From NCBI GenBank assembly GCA_036244855.1, contig BQKZ01000316.1, positions 14,047 through 78,046 of the forward strand: 64,000 nucleotides of DNA, written 5' to 3'. The notes under the pieces are model-generated. The model searched no databases. It was not told where the DNA came from and saw only the letters and a program-made list of their open reading frames with translations. The position numbers were made by a program, and so were the translations under genes. Below, one piece after another: positions 26,966 through 38,353 of the stretch. Source of the stretch: Temnopleurus reevesii (taxonomy: Eukaryota; Echinodermata; Echinoidea; Temnopleuroida; Temnopleuridae). Each line of letters opens with the position of its first letter. Position 1 is the stretch's first letter.

Positions 26966-27856
26966 TCCATTTAATACCCCCTCTTTTCTCCTTTTCTGTC
27001 TCTTTCTCTCTCTTATGCCCTTCTTCGACTACATCCTGTCACACTGAGAATGAATGCCCGTGGGTACCTTTAGTCGAAGAAAAAACTTGGCATTGAGTTT
27101 CCTTCAATACAATGCTTCGATCGCAAATTGCTCCGTGCCAATTGCTGAGTTAGCTGATAGTGAATTCTTCTTCATTTTCATTTCAACAAAACTTCGTTTC
27201 AAATACCTCCAGGGTAATTTGATAAAGTCGAAATGGGACGCCACGAGGTTTCGCCTATCTAGAAAAGAACACAAATCATCGGCGAGGGACTGTTCAAGAA
27301 AAACATTATCTTCATGGTCATTCCCCCCCCCCCTCCTCATGGTGTTTTGTCCTCGTCCTCCAAATAAAATTAATATCTAGAACTTCGATGTCCTTAAGGA
27401 CTGTCAAAATTAGAATAAGGAATCAAATCGAAAACAAAGATTATTTAATTGGTAATCTTTGAAATGGTAAGTTAACATGGATCATTGCATTTTCAAGATA
27501 TCTGAATCTATTTATCGGTCTCCGATTAAAGCTATTTCAAATTAGTATTCTGTCACATATATTCATCATCTTAAATCAGATTGATCCGTAAATTTCATTG
27601 CACACACAATGAAATGTTCTTTTGTAATGTCTTTAATACATTCTATATGTCTCACTTGAATACTTTCTTAATTAAACAGTTATTCATATAATGAAACATA
27701 TTTATTCAGAATAAAATTGTCAGTTTGAAACTGTTTTACACCATGGTCCTGAGATTAAAAACATAGAATAGCATGAACATTGGGATATACATAGATACAA
27801 AAAATACAAAATATAATATGATACAGGCATAAATAACATGAATAAAAAATTAGATA

Positions 27857-27860
<4 letters not shown>

Positions 27861-27898
<38 letters not shown>
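27861..27898. repeat. A38 homopolymer
   Basis: An uninterrupted A run, with an ambiguous base seven bases later. It could be an old retroposon tail, but I see no recognisable element body or target duplication. Confidence 0.9.
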
Positions 27899-27899
<1 letters not shown>

Positions 27900-29001
27900 G
27901 AAAANAGATATTAGGGGAAAAATGAATTTATTGTTTAAAGAAATAAATTAATCATTAAAAGAATTACTTCTTTAAAGATAACCTTGTATAATTAAATTTA
28001 AAGCTGTCAAGAGATATTGAATTCTGCAATTCGTTTGGACATGTTGGAAGGTACAAAGATGTGTAATGTCAAGCTACCGTTTAAATGCCATACCTGGTCA
28101 GCCAAAGCTTGAGGAGCACGACGGGGTATTGTAAACTGTAAAATTGTAAAATCCAATAGCTGTGGCGTTGCTTATAAAGACTGTGAAATTCGAACAGCAC
28201 TTGTTAAATTAAAACTCAAGCTACCATCCAAACGATACATTTCATGCAAACATGAGTATATACAAATATAGCTGCATATGAGTATATGACGTGTTAAAGT
28301 AACTAAATACATAAACTGCTTGTCTGTGTTTGACAGAAAACTTCTGGCAACTCAGCAAACATCTAATCTGCTGCAAAGTTTTACAGAATTTAACAGAGTA
28401 GACTTCATTTTCAGGTTTTCAGTTTCACTAAAGATAATTTCCACAAAACTCAAATTTAATTACAACGTCACAAAATCTAAAACAAGTGCACTCAAAATAA
28501 AAGTAAACACTTTTGCTTTTCCCTTTTCAAGTCAAATAAAACGTCCTTCATTAAAGAAGTAAACATGTGAATGTGTATGTGAATAAAACATCATCGACTC
28601 ATTAATCAAACAGAAGCAACAATGTCACTCTGCCTAAATTACACCGCAATGATATTTTTTCTCTCGGTGGAATAATGATTATGGCATGTGGATTATGGTT
28701 TCCATGGTAATAGATGCAGAGACATGTAGCCATTACAACAGAAAGTGAGCGTTCTACATTTCTCCTTGGAGATGAATAGAGTGGGGGTTCAAGTCATCTC
28801 GACATATTGTGTTCATGATGAGTTGCCAAGCAATATGTTATTAATGCAGCGATGTGTTTAATGTAAACCATTGAAATTATATTATAAACAATTGCCTGGG
28901 TTATTTGAAACACTGTGTCGAGATGAGCGCTACTGGTAGCGTGTTGCGGTTCATTCTGTAGCTCCTCGACATACGAAATTTTCTACTAATATTTACTTCC
29001 A

Positions 29002-29004
<3 letters not shown>

Positions 29005-29059
<55 letters not shown>
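29005..29059. repeat. (AT)n microsatellite upstream of the LRR gene
   Basis: About 55 bases of perfect AT, about 490 bases before the LRR start codon. Confidence 0.95.
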
Positions 29060-29062
<3 letters not shown>

Positions 29063-29549
29063 TTATAAACAGTTTGGATTGTTTGTTGTATTTTGTTTCT
29101 ATCCACGGTGTTTGTGGCTCAAACTTTATGAGGCCCAGTTCTTCCTTTTGACTCCAATGCACTTTCAAATAGTGTATTTTCGGGTACATCTTTAATGTAT
29201 TTTTGCCAATGGTGATCTCTTATCGAAATAATGGAATAAAATCTTGAATGGCATAAAACATTCGTTACATGATCAACATAACATATTTCTATCGAGTATA
29301 AACCCTGTTATAATGTCAATGGGTTTAAATGTCTTCAATTCGAGAATACTAACATTATGGTCAACGTGCTGGATTAAAGTCGGAAATTGAGAGAATAACA
29401 ATGTTATCTGGAACAATTTCATCTAACACAATGCCATTTCCAAAAATGTTTGAAACCCTTGTTTCGTTTTAATGCATAATTTATATTTTGTGGTACAATA
29501 ATGTTTCCCTGATTCATGTTATTTCCTCTTTTCCTCTTTTTTTCACAGG

Positions 29550-31325
29550 ATGAATTTTCTACAACTTCCAACTTTCATCGGATCTTTACTTTCCGTCCTG
29601 GTGTCCATGGGAACGACAAATGCAGTAATTGCGTGGCCCTGCCCTTACTCATGCCAGTGTGACTCAAGGCTCCAGACAGTCCGATGTGCGCATGTGTATG
29701 GTCCCAAGTGGCCTGTGGTCCCAACCAACATCCCTAGTGACGTCAGATCGATGCACATCTCGGGTCAGAATATCACCATCGTAGGACCACTATCGAGGTC
29801 CAACCTCACAAACCTTCGCAAGCTGGAGATTGTTCGAAGCAACATCCGGGAATTGCAAGACAGTGCTTTAGTGATGGCACCAAAACTCAGACGCCTCAAT
29901 CTGAGCGAGAATAGTCTCAGAGTCATGCCACATGCCGTGGCATCCTTGCGAATATTGAAAGAATTAATCCTCAACAAGAACTTCATCTCGGAGTTGGATC
30001 CCGCCGATTTTGATAATCTGACTAAACTGAGAGTGTTAGATTTGAGTGTGAATAACATATCAATCTTGTCACCGGGGCTATTCCATTCGTTACTAGAATT
30101 ACGCCGGTTGAACCTGAGTTATAATGCGATCATGTCTGTTGATGAAACTACTTTTCAACCACTGATATACCTTGAGGACCTATCACTGTCTAATAACAAG
30201 ATTACGCAATTGTCACCACAATGGATGAACAGTCTTCGATCTTTGTGGATCCTTGAAATGAACGCTGCGATCATAGAACCATCACAGGCCGCTCATCTCT
30301 TACCGATTGGCGAGTCCGTCAGGTATCCCAACCTTCAACAGCTTCGCATGGCAGGGAATATGATCACAGATGTACCTTGCCGTGCCCTTCAACAACTCCA
30401 CGGTGTACAACTACTCGACTTAAGCCATAATAACATCAAAATCCTCCCTGATTTATGCTTTTCGGGGATGATTTCACTGGAGGAGCTGCTCCTTATATCC
30501 AACAGAATCTCTACCATGGAATTCGCTTTTCAAAACGTGACAAAATTAGCAACTTTAGACCTGAGTGACAATTGCCTTGAAGAAATAGAAGCTGGACTAT
30601 TCTTCGAAACATTTCTGCAGAAGCTCTACATGAATCAAAATAAATTCTCTGAAGTGACAGAAAATACATTTGCATACGCGTATTGGCTGACACAAGTATT
30701 TCTTCGTTTCAATCAAATATCGGAAATATCAGATATAGCCTTCTACACAAACAACGAACTGACAACGCTAGATCTTCGTGACAATGCTCTTCGCCATGTA
30801 GGTGAACAATTTATAAACCTTACTCGTTTATCATTTCTTGCATTCAGTGGAAATCAGATTCGAATGATACAAACGAATGCGTTCGAAGGGACATCTATGA
30901 GTCTCATCTACTTACATAACAACAGCCTTACAACATTGTCAAAGAAAATATTTACATACATGCCGAGAATAGAGGAAATGACACTGTATGACAATCCTTG
31001 GCACTGCGACTGCAAAGTTCGTTACATATGTCAAAGCTTAATTGAAACCATGAAGGGAGATGGCTCATCGTTGCCTTGGTTTAAAAACTCATCTGAAATG
31101 AAGTGTGCTTCACCAAAGTCCTTCCAGTCCCAAATGATGGCTGGTGTCAAGCCATTTCAGATGATATGCAGTACATATGCTTCTGCGTTAGCCATTCAGC
31201 TGATCGTAGGTTTATCGTTATCTGCTGTCGCGATCAGTACTGCATTGTATGTTGTTCAGCTTTATTGTAAAGCAAAGAAAATGGAGAGGAACGGTGTCGG
31301 TGATGCAGGAAAATGTCTAGCTTGA
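29550..31325 (+). CDS. Leucine-rich-repeat single-pass membrane protein (591 aa, one coding exon)
   Basis: The open frame is intact and begins two bases after a strong acceptor (pyrimidine tract, then TTTCACAG at 29541-29548), so an upstream non-coding exon is likely. Residues 1 to about 28 are a signal peptide. Residues 31-46 (CPYSCQCDSRLQTVRC) are an LRR N-terminal cap. About 16-18 LRRs with the LxxLxLxxNxI pattern fill residues 67-481. Residues 482-540 are a C-terminal cap starting NPWHCDC. A hydrophobic helix lies near 545-572, followed by a 19-residue basic tail. No TIR, immunoglobulin or kinase domain is present. The structure is that of a cell-surface LRR receptor or adhesion protein. 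Such proteins are plentiful in echinoderms and lampreys in immune and neural roles, but the ligand cannot be inferred. AATAAA motifs at 31957-31967 could end the transcript. Confidence 0.93.
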   Translation: MNFLQLPTFIGSLLSVLVSMGTTNAVIAWPCPYSCQCDSRLQTVRCAHVYGPKWPVVPTNIPSDVRSMHISGQNITIVGPLSRSNLTNLRKLEIVRSNIRELQDSALVMAPKLRRLNLSENSLRVMPHAVASLRILKELILNKNFISELDPADFDNLTKLRVLDLSVNNISILSPGLFHSLLELRRLNLSYNAIMSVDETTFQPLIYLEDLSLSNNKITQLSPQWMNSLRSLWILEMNAAIIEPSQAAHLLPIGESVRYPNLQQLRMAGNMITDVPCRALQQLHGVQLLDLSHNNIKILPDLCFSGMISLEELLLISNRISTMEFAFQNVTKLATLDLSDNCLEEIEAGLFFETFLQKLYMNQNKFSEVTENTFAYAYWLTQVFLRFNQISEISDIAFYTNNELTTLDLRDNALRHVGEQFINLTRLSFLAFSGNQIRMIQTNAFEGTSMSLIYLHNNSLTTLSKKIFTYMPRIEEMTLYDNPWHCDCKVRYICQSLIETMKGDGSSLPWFKNSSEMKCASPKSFQSQMMAGVKPFQMICSTYASALAIQLIVGLSLSAVAISTALYVVQLYCKAKKMERNGVGDAGKCLA

Positions 31326-32074
31326 TTTTCGCTCAATTTTGGATCATTATTTGTTTGATATCAACCGGTGAGATTTTCTAGTGAACTCTTTGTTTAAGAC
31401 TTTTATAACATCACGTTCCAGTACCTAACAGACATACACAACAAACTGCTTTATTTTTCCTGCACCTTGTATCTGTACTATACACTTTATTTGTGTACAG
31501 TTCTCCATACTGGAGGAGCTCAAGGAGAAGAAGAGGGACGTCAAAAAAAGTCTCACAATAATCTGCAACTTTTTTCTAGTTCAGCCAATTCTGAAGAATT
31601 GATATGGTTTCTTGATCACTCGCACGATCATCGGGGTGTTGCTACAATACAGTAGCGATTGATCGCAAATCAATGGCCAGCTTCAAAATTGAACGCGCAC
31701 TTTCGTTCGCATTAGGTCTGCGTTTTTAAAAGAAGCCCATGAAACAATGATTTTGAGATCAATTGCAACTTTAGTTGAACACCCCTGTAGTAAATTTAAA
31801 GCATTTGTACGTGAGTTAAGCTCTATTAATGTTGTGACAAAATGGACAATATCAAGTTCTAATGTGCATTAATCATGTTAATGAAGTTCTCGGTGATCTC
31901 TTTTATGTAGTCATACATTTTCGTGAAAACCCAGAGTATGTCTCGCATTTTCTGAAAATAAAATAAATTCAATTAACGCTATCCATTTGCTACCTATTAC
32001 AGCAGATTTGTGTGACTGCACCTTTAGTTTTACTCATGATTCATCTCTTTAACTTTTTTTAATCTGAAAATTTT

Positions 32075-32284
32075 AAGGCTGAATCACACCTTTGGGTTTA
32101 AAGCAAACGTCTGCCCAGCGTTTGTGACTCGCTATAAACGTAGAAATACGGAACAAATACGCTTGGTGGACGTTGAAGACATTCGTCTAGCACTCTAATT
32201 ACGCACTCTGTATTCCTTTATTCACATAGTGTTGTGAATGCTGGGCAGAATATGGCTATAAACGCAGAGGTGCGAGTCAGTATT
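32075..32284. mobile_element. MITE-like element, family A copy 3
   Basis: The left end AAGGCTGAATCACACCTTTG is clear. The right end (GCAGAGGTGCGAGTCAGTAT) is more decayed. The interior shares CTGGGCAGA-type words with its own opposite half, suggesting a longer original palindrome. Same family as 14132 and 26641. Confidence 0.55.
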
Positions 32285-33554
32285 AATGGATTATACGTTA
32301 TTTTATGTATAAACCTAAATGTAAGCCAATTTAACAATTACTAAAGGAGGATGCAAAATGTAGTACAGTGGTCAACTTATATCTCATCATAAGAAAAAGA
32401 ATAGAATTATGAAAATATGTTATGGGGCAGATCACATGTACAATATTTATAATTAAAATTGCCAGATGTAATTGTATTGACCACTTTAAACTATTTGCCC
32501 CTCTGTTGCAAATTATATGTATAGAAATCTATGTCCCCTTGAAAAAAAAACATAATTGCAAACCCACTTTATGAAATTTCGCTAAACCTGACTAGTAAAC
32601 TTCATGCCAAGTACAGGTAGAGTTATATTTCTATGGTGCACTTAAAATGAATTTAAATCAGACAAGTATAGAGCAATAAATTAACTTTACAATTATTTTA
32701 TATGAAATTGGCATCTTTAGTAGGAATCCTAAATATGTTGACCTTTTAAGACTTCTATTTCATTTTACTGATGGTTTTCTGTGATATCATTATTAATTGT
32801 TCTAAGATTAGAATCGGTCGTAGGAGTGGAGTGGTGACATCTCCTAAAAGCGTAATAAATTTATACAAAAAGATGATACAAAATCTGCCAACTGAGTGAC
32901 TGAATATTTCTATTCTATCTCTCATTTTCATATTGCCCAAGGTTATGTCTACCAAACCCTTAGAGACATCATTTCATCTTTAAGAATATCCGTCTCGAAA
33001 GAGCTTGAAATGTCAATGTTCCGTATATATATTTGTCTGGTATTGATCTTATTATAAGCTTTTGAATGACAAGGCAGATGTCTGGGTGAGATGAAATTCT
33101 GAAAAGAGAGTGTGGGGGAGGGAGATAGGGAGAGAGAGGGGGAGGAAGAAGACTTAATAATCCTGCCTTTACGAAAACATATTCATAAACAATTCTTTAT
33201 TGCGATTTTCTTGACGTATGGATTTCTTTGATCGGCATTACATATCTATTGGTTTCCGATATTGAATTTGAGCTATATTAAAAGATCGAAGCTGGCTAGC
33301 AAATAATTTTGTGTATTTGATAGGAGTTTCAATATTTGATTGCAACTTGTGAATATGAATTAAACGATTTGGCCAAAATCATTAGAATTTCTTTGATATC
33401 CCCGTCAATATTAAAAATGAATTATGACCCGACCTATTTGACCTTCCCATCTGTCAGATGTTGATATTCAATCCCATTTAGACCTGCAAACACACAAACC
33501 ACACATACATACACACCCACAAACTCACGCATCAATATACAAATATGTATGTCG

Positions 33555-33556
<2 letters not shown>

Positions 33557-33614
<58 letters not shown>
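33557..33614. repeat. (CT)n microsatellite
   Basis: An almost perfect CT run, shortly before an assembly gap. Confidence 0.95.
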
Positions 33615-33789
33615 TGTAATGTTTGTTTCTATCTCCAACACTTTTCTCAAGCCCAAGCGCCTCACTCCTCCAAACTGGATTTGGCGACACCGATGAAAGA
33701 TTAAGCTACAGTAGCAAAGACTTTATCTTCATGAGATATGAAGTTAACGCAAAACGATTTTCTTTTCTGACACCAATGAGGCATTTTTT

Positions 33790-33836
33790 NNNNNNNNNNN
33801 NNNNNNNNNNNNNNNNNNNNNNNNNNNNNNNNNNNN
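33790..33836. other. Assembly gap (47 N)
   Basis: A run of N lies between a T homopolymer (ending 33789) and an 18-base C homopolymer (33837-33854). The gap probably reflects sequencing failure at homopolymers, and its length may not be real. A single N also occurs at 27905, next to a poly(A) run. Confidence 0.98.
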
Positions 33837-33854
33837 CCCCCCCCCCCCCCCCCC
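33837..33854. repeat. C18 homopolymer
   Basis: Uninterrupted C run at the gap edge. Similar C runs occur at 11426-11438, 16160-16175, 27323-27333 and 43182-43191. Confidence 0.95.
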
Positions 33855-34701
33855 GAATTCTTCCCGTTCGTGCTCTCCATAATTTGAGCTTCTCTCTGCA
33901 TCTCTCACTTTATTTGGCTTACTCGGTGGTTTTGGTTCGGATTTCTGTGAGGAGGTCTTGTCATTTTTACTCATAAACTATCCGCAAGATGGCAGCATTC
34001 TACCTACACGCACCAGAAATATCTACCTTTGGGAGGAGAATAACCCGAAATAAAAATCTGATCACAGTGGTCTTCTCGTGGTCTTCTCCTATTCTTAATT
34101 TGAATATATTCGTATATTTTTTTTCTGATCTATCAGGTTCTCCACCAAATTTATTGCTCTGTACGTGACTTCTTTTTATACGTATTTCCCTCTTGTAAAA
34201 TATTTGTTATAATTCTCCTGTTGGAGCTGTTAAAATCTATTCTGATTAATATCACACTGTAGTTTATTTAAAAAAAAATAATGCTGATTTTATAGTCCTT
34301 CCTATAGACTTAGAACTTTGCTTGTATTCTCTTTTCACTCTTTTAAAGAACGAAATTTACAATTCCCGGTCAGAGTCGGACTAAATTGTATCCTAGAAAT
34401 TCTTTACTTTTTCAAGACGTTGAGTCTGTAACATTACAATACTACTTATAAACCTCGATTATTTGATGAACATTTTGTGAAATGTTCATTACCACAATGA
34501 ATCACCTTTTAATGATTTCAATTCTGTTACATTCATGTTAAGTCAAATGTTGTATATTTTTAAATAGATGTATGTAATAAAAATGAGCATAACATGAAAA
34601 AAAATTGGAGAAGTTTGGCTTCCTTACAAGATGGGTTGTAAGGAGGGAAGAGCGGGAAAATGGGTGTGTGGGTGTGTGTATGTGTGTGTGTGTGTGTGTG
34701 T

Positions 34702-34743
<42 letters not shown>

Positions 34744-36433
34744 ACATATGCTGTTCTGTGCGTGTAAGTATGAGAGAGATAAACAGGAATAGAAGAGAGA
34801 AATGAAAATATGAGAGAGAAGGGGGAGGGAGAGCGATAGTAGAGGGTGAGTGAGTGGAACGAGAAACAGGAGGAGGAGAAGGATGACGAGCGGGAGAACA
34901 GATATAGATTTTGAAGCGGAAGAATAACTCACTCACAATGCAATAGACATCACCCATGAAGTATTAATTCCAGTAGATATTAATGTTATCCCAAGAGAGA
35001 GGCGTGATGCGTCATGATGACGTAGTGTAAATAGCTTAAAGGAAGTTGTAAGAATTAAGGGAATACAATCATAGTTTAGGTTAACATCCTCCCACGTTCT
35101 TTGGCACAAAACGTAATAAATCACAATTGAAATGCATATACAACAATAACAAAAACGTGATCTATAATTCATACTTTTCAATTTCAAGCATTACATTTAT
35201 TCCTGAAATACCTTCAATACATTGAAGAAATACAACTAAATTTCGAAATCTCGATTACACCAAAGTAAAGATAAGTAAAGATAAAGAAGCTTATTTACAT
35301 TTCATGGTATCATTGGATATAAAACTTGAGAGACAACGAATTCAACCCAGCATTGTGATCGAAAGAATATTTTAGATAGAATAGACTACAATGCCATGTA
35401 TAGATTTAAAATATACAAGAAACGGATTGAAATAAAACACACTTGAATATGCCTAAGTTAAATTTGTGTTTAATCAAATCGGTTGGCTATACTGATTTTG
35501 ATCAGGTCGTGTTCCTGCATCACAATAAAGGGAAATAATATGCATATACCAAAACAATACTATAGAAAGACTACATATTTAAGAAAGCGCGAGGAATTGT
35601 ATTTTATATAATCGATCTATCATCATATGGCAAGCTACATCTATCGAATCACGAGGGTTTCTATCGAATTAAACACGACGAAGTATGTTATTTTACAGTA
35701 ACATGATTACGTGCTGGTTCATTTGAAATTGTAATATTTATATACAATAAAATGGTTAAAGCAACGTAAATGTACCAGATCGCAAACAGCTGGGTATATT
35801 CACAAGATCATTTTTTTTTCCATGAAAGTTTCTTATTCCCCTGAATCATTTTGCTCCTGAATTCAATTTATGATCACAGAACCGCCAATATAATTTCCCA
35901 CCAAACAAGGTGCTACCAAATTTATTCCAAGGAAGAATGGTGCGTTGAAAACAGCAGTTTAACTTTTTTTAGGCTAATCCCACTCTTACTTTACACATCA
36001 AACCATAACTAAACAAAAGATGTGATTTTAAATCTCTTTCGCTATGAATGTTTCTTGCATTTTATATTTTTTCTATTTTTTCAGAAACATTCGATGAAAA
36101 CCTATTGCCGTCATTTTCAGATTGAAAAGTTTTCATTTCAATTGACCCTACTCTAATGTTGGATAGATTGAGTAGGATTGGTGGTGGATCCATGCTTTGT
36201 AAAAAGGGACACTGAAAAAGTTATTCTCCATTGTCCGATGACTAGTTAGCAAGTATGCCATACAGAAAGGAAATTTTTATCATTTTCCCGCCGATACCTA
36301 TTCACCAGCGTAAAAGTAAAACTTTTGATCAAGGAAAAGCAAAAAGTGTCACAGTCCGTTTGGCCCTGGATCTGCCTATGTAAACATGATTATGAGGATT
36401 TTGATGAAGGATTCAAGAAATGTTTCGACGCGT
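33855..36433. other. No gene recognised
   Basis: Holds the (GT)n run with its GA-rich flank, AT-rich sequence and a short GTAAAGATAA duplication near 35265-35285. Confidence 0.5.
34662..34741. repeat. (GT)n microsatellite
   Basis: About 80 bases of alternating GT with rare interruptions, followed to 34910 by a GA-rich purine tract. Confidence 0.95.
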
Positions 36434-37340
36434 TGTAGTTGAGGGTAGAGGTTGTGAGGAGCATTGGATGAAGCCTGCCAGGCAGTATTGCTTCCAGGGA
36501 TGTTTAGACGTCTCAAGCGATGTCATAGTGAGGAAGCTTGGGGAACGGTTGGACAAATTCATCGAGGGTGCATAGCCTTATTGAGTAGGATCACCGAGAT
36601 CAAGTTCTGCGGAGCGTTTTGAAATGTGACTAGGCTGCCACAGCGGGAGCAGAGGGAAAGCGTTTTACACACTTCCATGGGCTTGCGGGTACTATCTGGA
36701 AAAAAAAAGTGGCGATGGAAGTGGGACCGGTTCCGCGGCACCTGGAGATAGATGTGTAGTTGAGGGTTGACCGGGGCTTTGATGAGGGTTGGATAAAGTC
36801 TCTCAGGGCAGTCTTGCTTCCTGGGTTGTGCCTGTACTTTATAAAGCTGTGCGTAGATCTACGCACGACTGCACGAACGACTGGTAATCCCTTTCTCGCA
36901 CACAATGACAATTCCTGGCGCTGAATCGAACCACAGAAAGGATCACCAGTCGTTGGTACAGTATTTTTGTTCGTAGTTTATGAAACACAACCTATAGGTG
37001 TTTAGATGTTTCAAGCGAGGTCATAGTGGGGGAAGGTTGAACAAATTCATCGAGGGGTGTTTAGATGTGCTGAGTAGGATCACCGAGATCGATGTGTAGT
37101 TGAGGGTAGAGGTTGTGAGGAGGGTTGGATGACGGCTTCCAGGCAGTCCTGCTTCCAGGGGTGTCTAGACGTCTCAAGTGAGGTCATAGTAAGGACGGTT
37201 TGATGAAGTTGGATGAAATTCATCGAGAAGTGTCTAAACGTGTTGAAAAGTGTCTAGACGTGTTGAGTAGGGTCACCGAGATGGATGTGTAGTTGAGGGT
37301 AGAGATTGTGAGGAGGGTTGGATGAAGGCTTCCATGGAGG
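36434..37340. repeat. Degenerate tandem repeat, about 190-base unit, four partial copies
   Basis: The word TGTAGTTGAGGGT starts units at about 36436, 36757, 37097 and 37287. The last two complete copies are 190 bases apart. Each unit continues with a GGTTGGATGA segment, CAGGCAGTCCTGCTTCC, AGACGTCTCAAG-like words, GAGGTCATAGT, a CATCGAG segment and GGATCACCGAGATC. The first interval contains about 150 bases of extra sequence, and the second unit is split by a palindromic element. No open frame runs through it. Confidence 0.7.
36825..36992. mobile_element. Palindromic MITE-like element, family B, inserted in the tandem repeat
   Basis: The left part (GGTTGTG, then TTTATAAAGCTGTGCGTAGA, ACGACTGGTAATCCCTTTC) pairs imperfectly with the right part (AAAGGATCACCAGTCGTTGG, TTCGTAGTTTATGAAACACAACC). 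The flanking satellite unit continues on both sides, so the element was inserted into it. It shares its arm words with the element at 42281-42422. Confidence 0.6.
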
Positions 37341-38353
37341 GCGCTCTAGCAGAGATATCCTTCCTTTGTTCCGTTCATCGACACGGTCAGCTGTATGTGA
37401 GTAACAGAAAAATTATTGAATAATAGTTTGCTTGTAGAATTTCACCTTGTTCTAGTATCGTAAAGCAGAGTACTGAGGACACAACTTAGAAAAGTTGATT
37501 GAATCTGCTTATACTATATTTATAATTTACGTCCACCCTTTTTCTAAACCGGTTGAAAGACTATTTTACGAGCAGGGCCGTATGAGTGATCCAATTGACA
37601 AGAAAGGATAAAAGTTATATTATATATTCACTCGGAAATTCATTATTCACTCGTTAAAAATCATTTCTATATTTACTAAATTAACACTAAGAAACATTTA
37701 CGTTTGGGACAGCTACCATCTAAAAAGTATATCTCCACAGAGTATTAATGATATAGAATAATTTCATCATAATAAGCTTTGGGCTGATTATCTCAAAACT
37801 TTGTATGATGACAACTTTATAGAGCCTCTGCCCTCGAACACTACAGGCGCTAGTCATTTATGGTACTTATTGCTCTAAAAATAATTTCTAGTTATAAATG
37901 TTATTTATTATTCGTAAATGTTATTTAATTATTTATATATAAATGAATAAATAAAAAAACAAAAAAATGGTCACCGGTACATGTCCTATAGAAGCCAAAA
38001 TTATTCAGCGATATAAAGTTTGAATACACTATATCTAAAGATTATATCCTATCATTTGATACAAAATTTGCCAAGTATTATTGAGGCCAAAAAAATATGC
38101 TCAAAACTGGTTTCAAACGGGAGTTAGTGACATAAGGAGAGAATCATAATATTCAGCTGAAATCTAGAATCAACAAAAGAGAAAATACAGATCAAAAGTA
38201 AGAAACATGATAACCTAAATTAACCCTCCATAGTAAACCTAAGGATAGACATTTTGAATTTCACGAAAATGTCCCTTGCAATGTAAATTATCGTTGAAAT
38301 TGTAATTTTGGTGCAAAAAGGTTCTAAAACCACATAAAGATGAAATAGAAAAA
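37341..38353. other. Downstream region of the helical-protein gene
   Basis: AT-rich. TTTATT words near 37900-37910 could be minus-strand polyadenylation signals for the gene ending at 38354. No further exon was found. Confidence 0.4.

Larger units (their letters stand above)
25074..29548. other. No firm gene; MITE, simple repeats and the LRR upstream region
   Basis: Contains MITE family A copy 2, the (TC)n, A38 and (AT)n runs, and an acceptor at 29541-29548 implying a non-coding exon of the LRR gene somewhere upstream. I could not place that exon. Confidence 0.45.
31326..33789. other. LRR 3' region and intergenic sequence
   Basis: AATAAA signals at 31957-31967 probably close the LRR transcript. 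MITE family A copy 3 follows, then AT-rich sequence and a GA-rich tract near 33105-33150. Confidence 0.45.

Noticed and set aside
33623..33976. Frames spanning the N gap
   Set aside because: They depend on unknown bases and an arbitrary gap length.
34605..34932. Frames rich in Val/Cys or Thr/His
   Set aside because: Caused by the (GT)n run.
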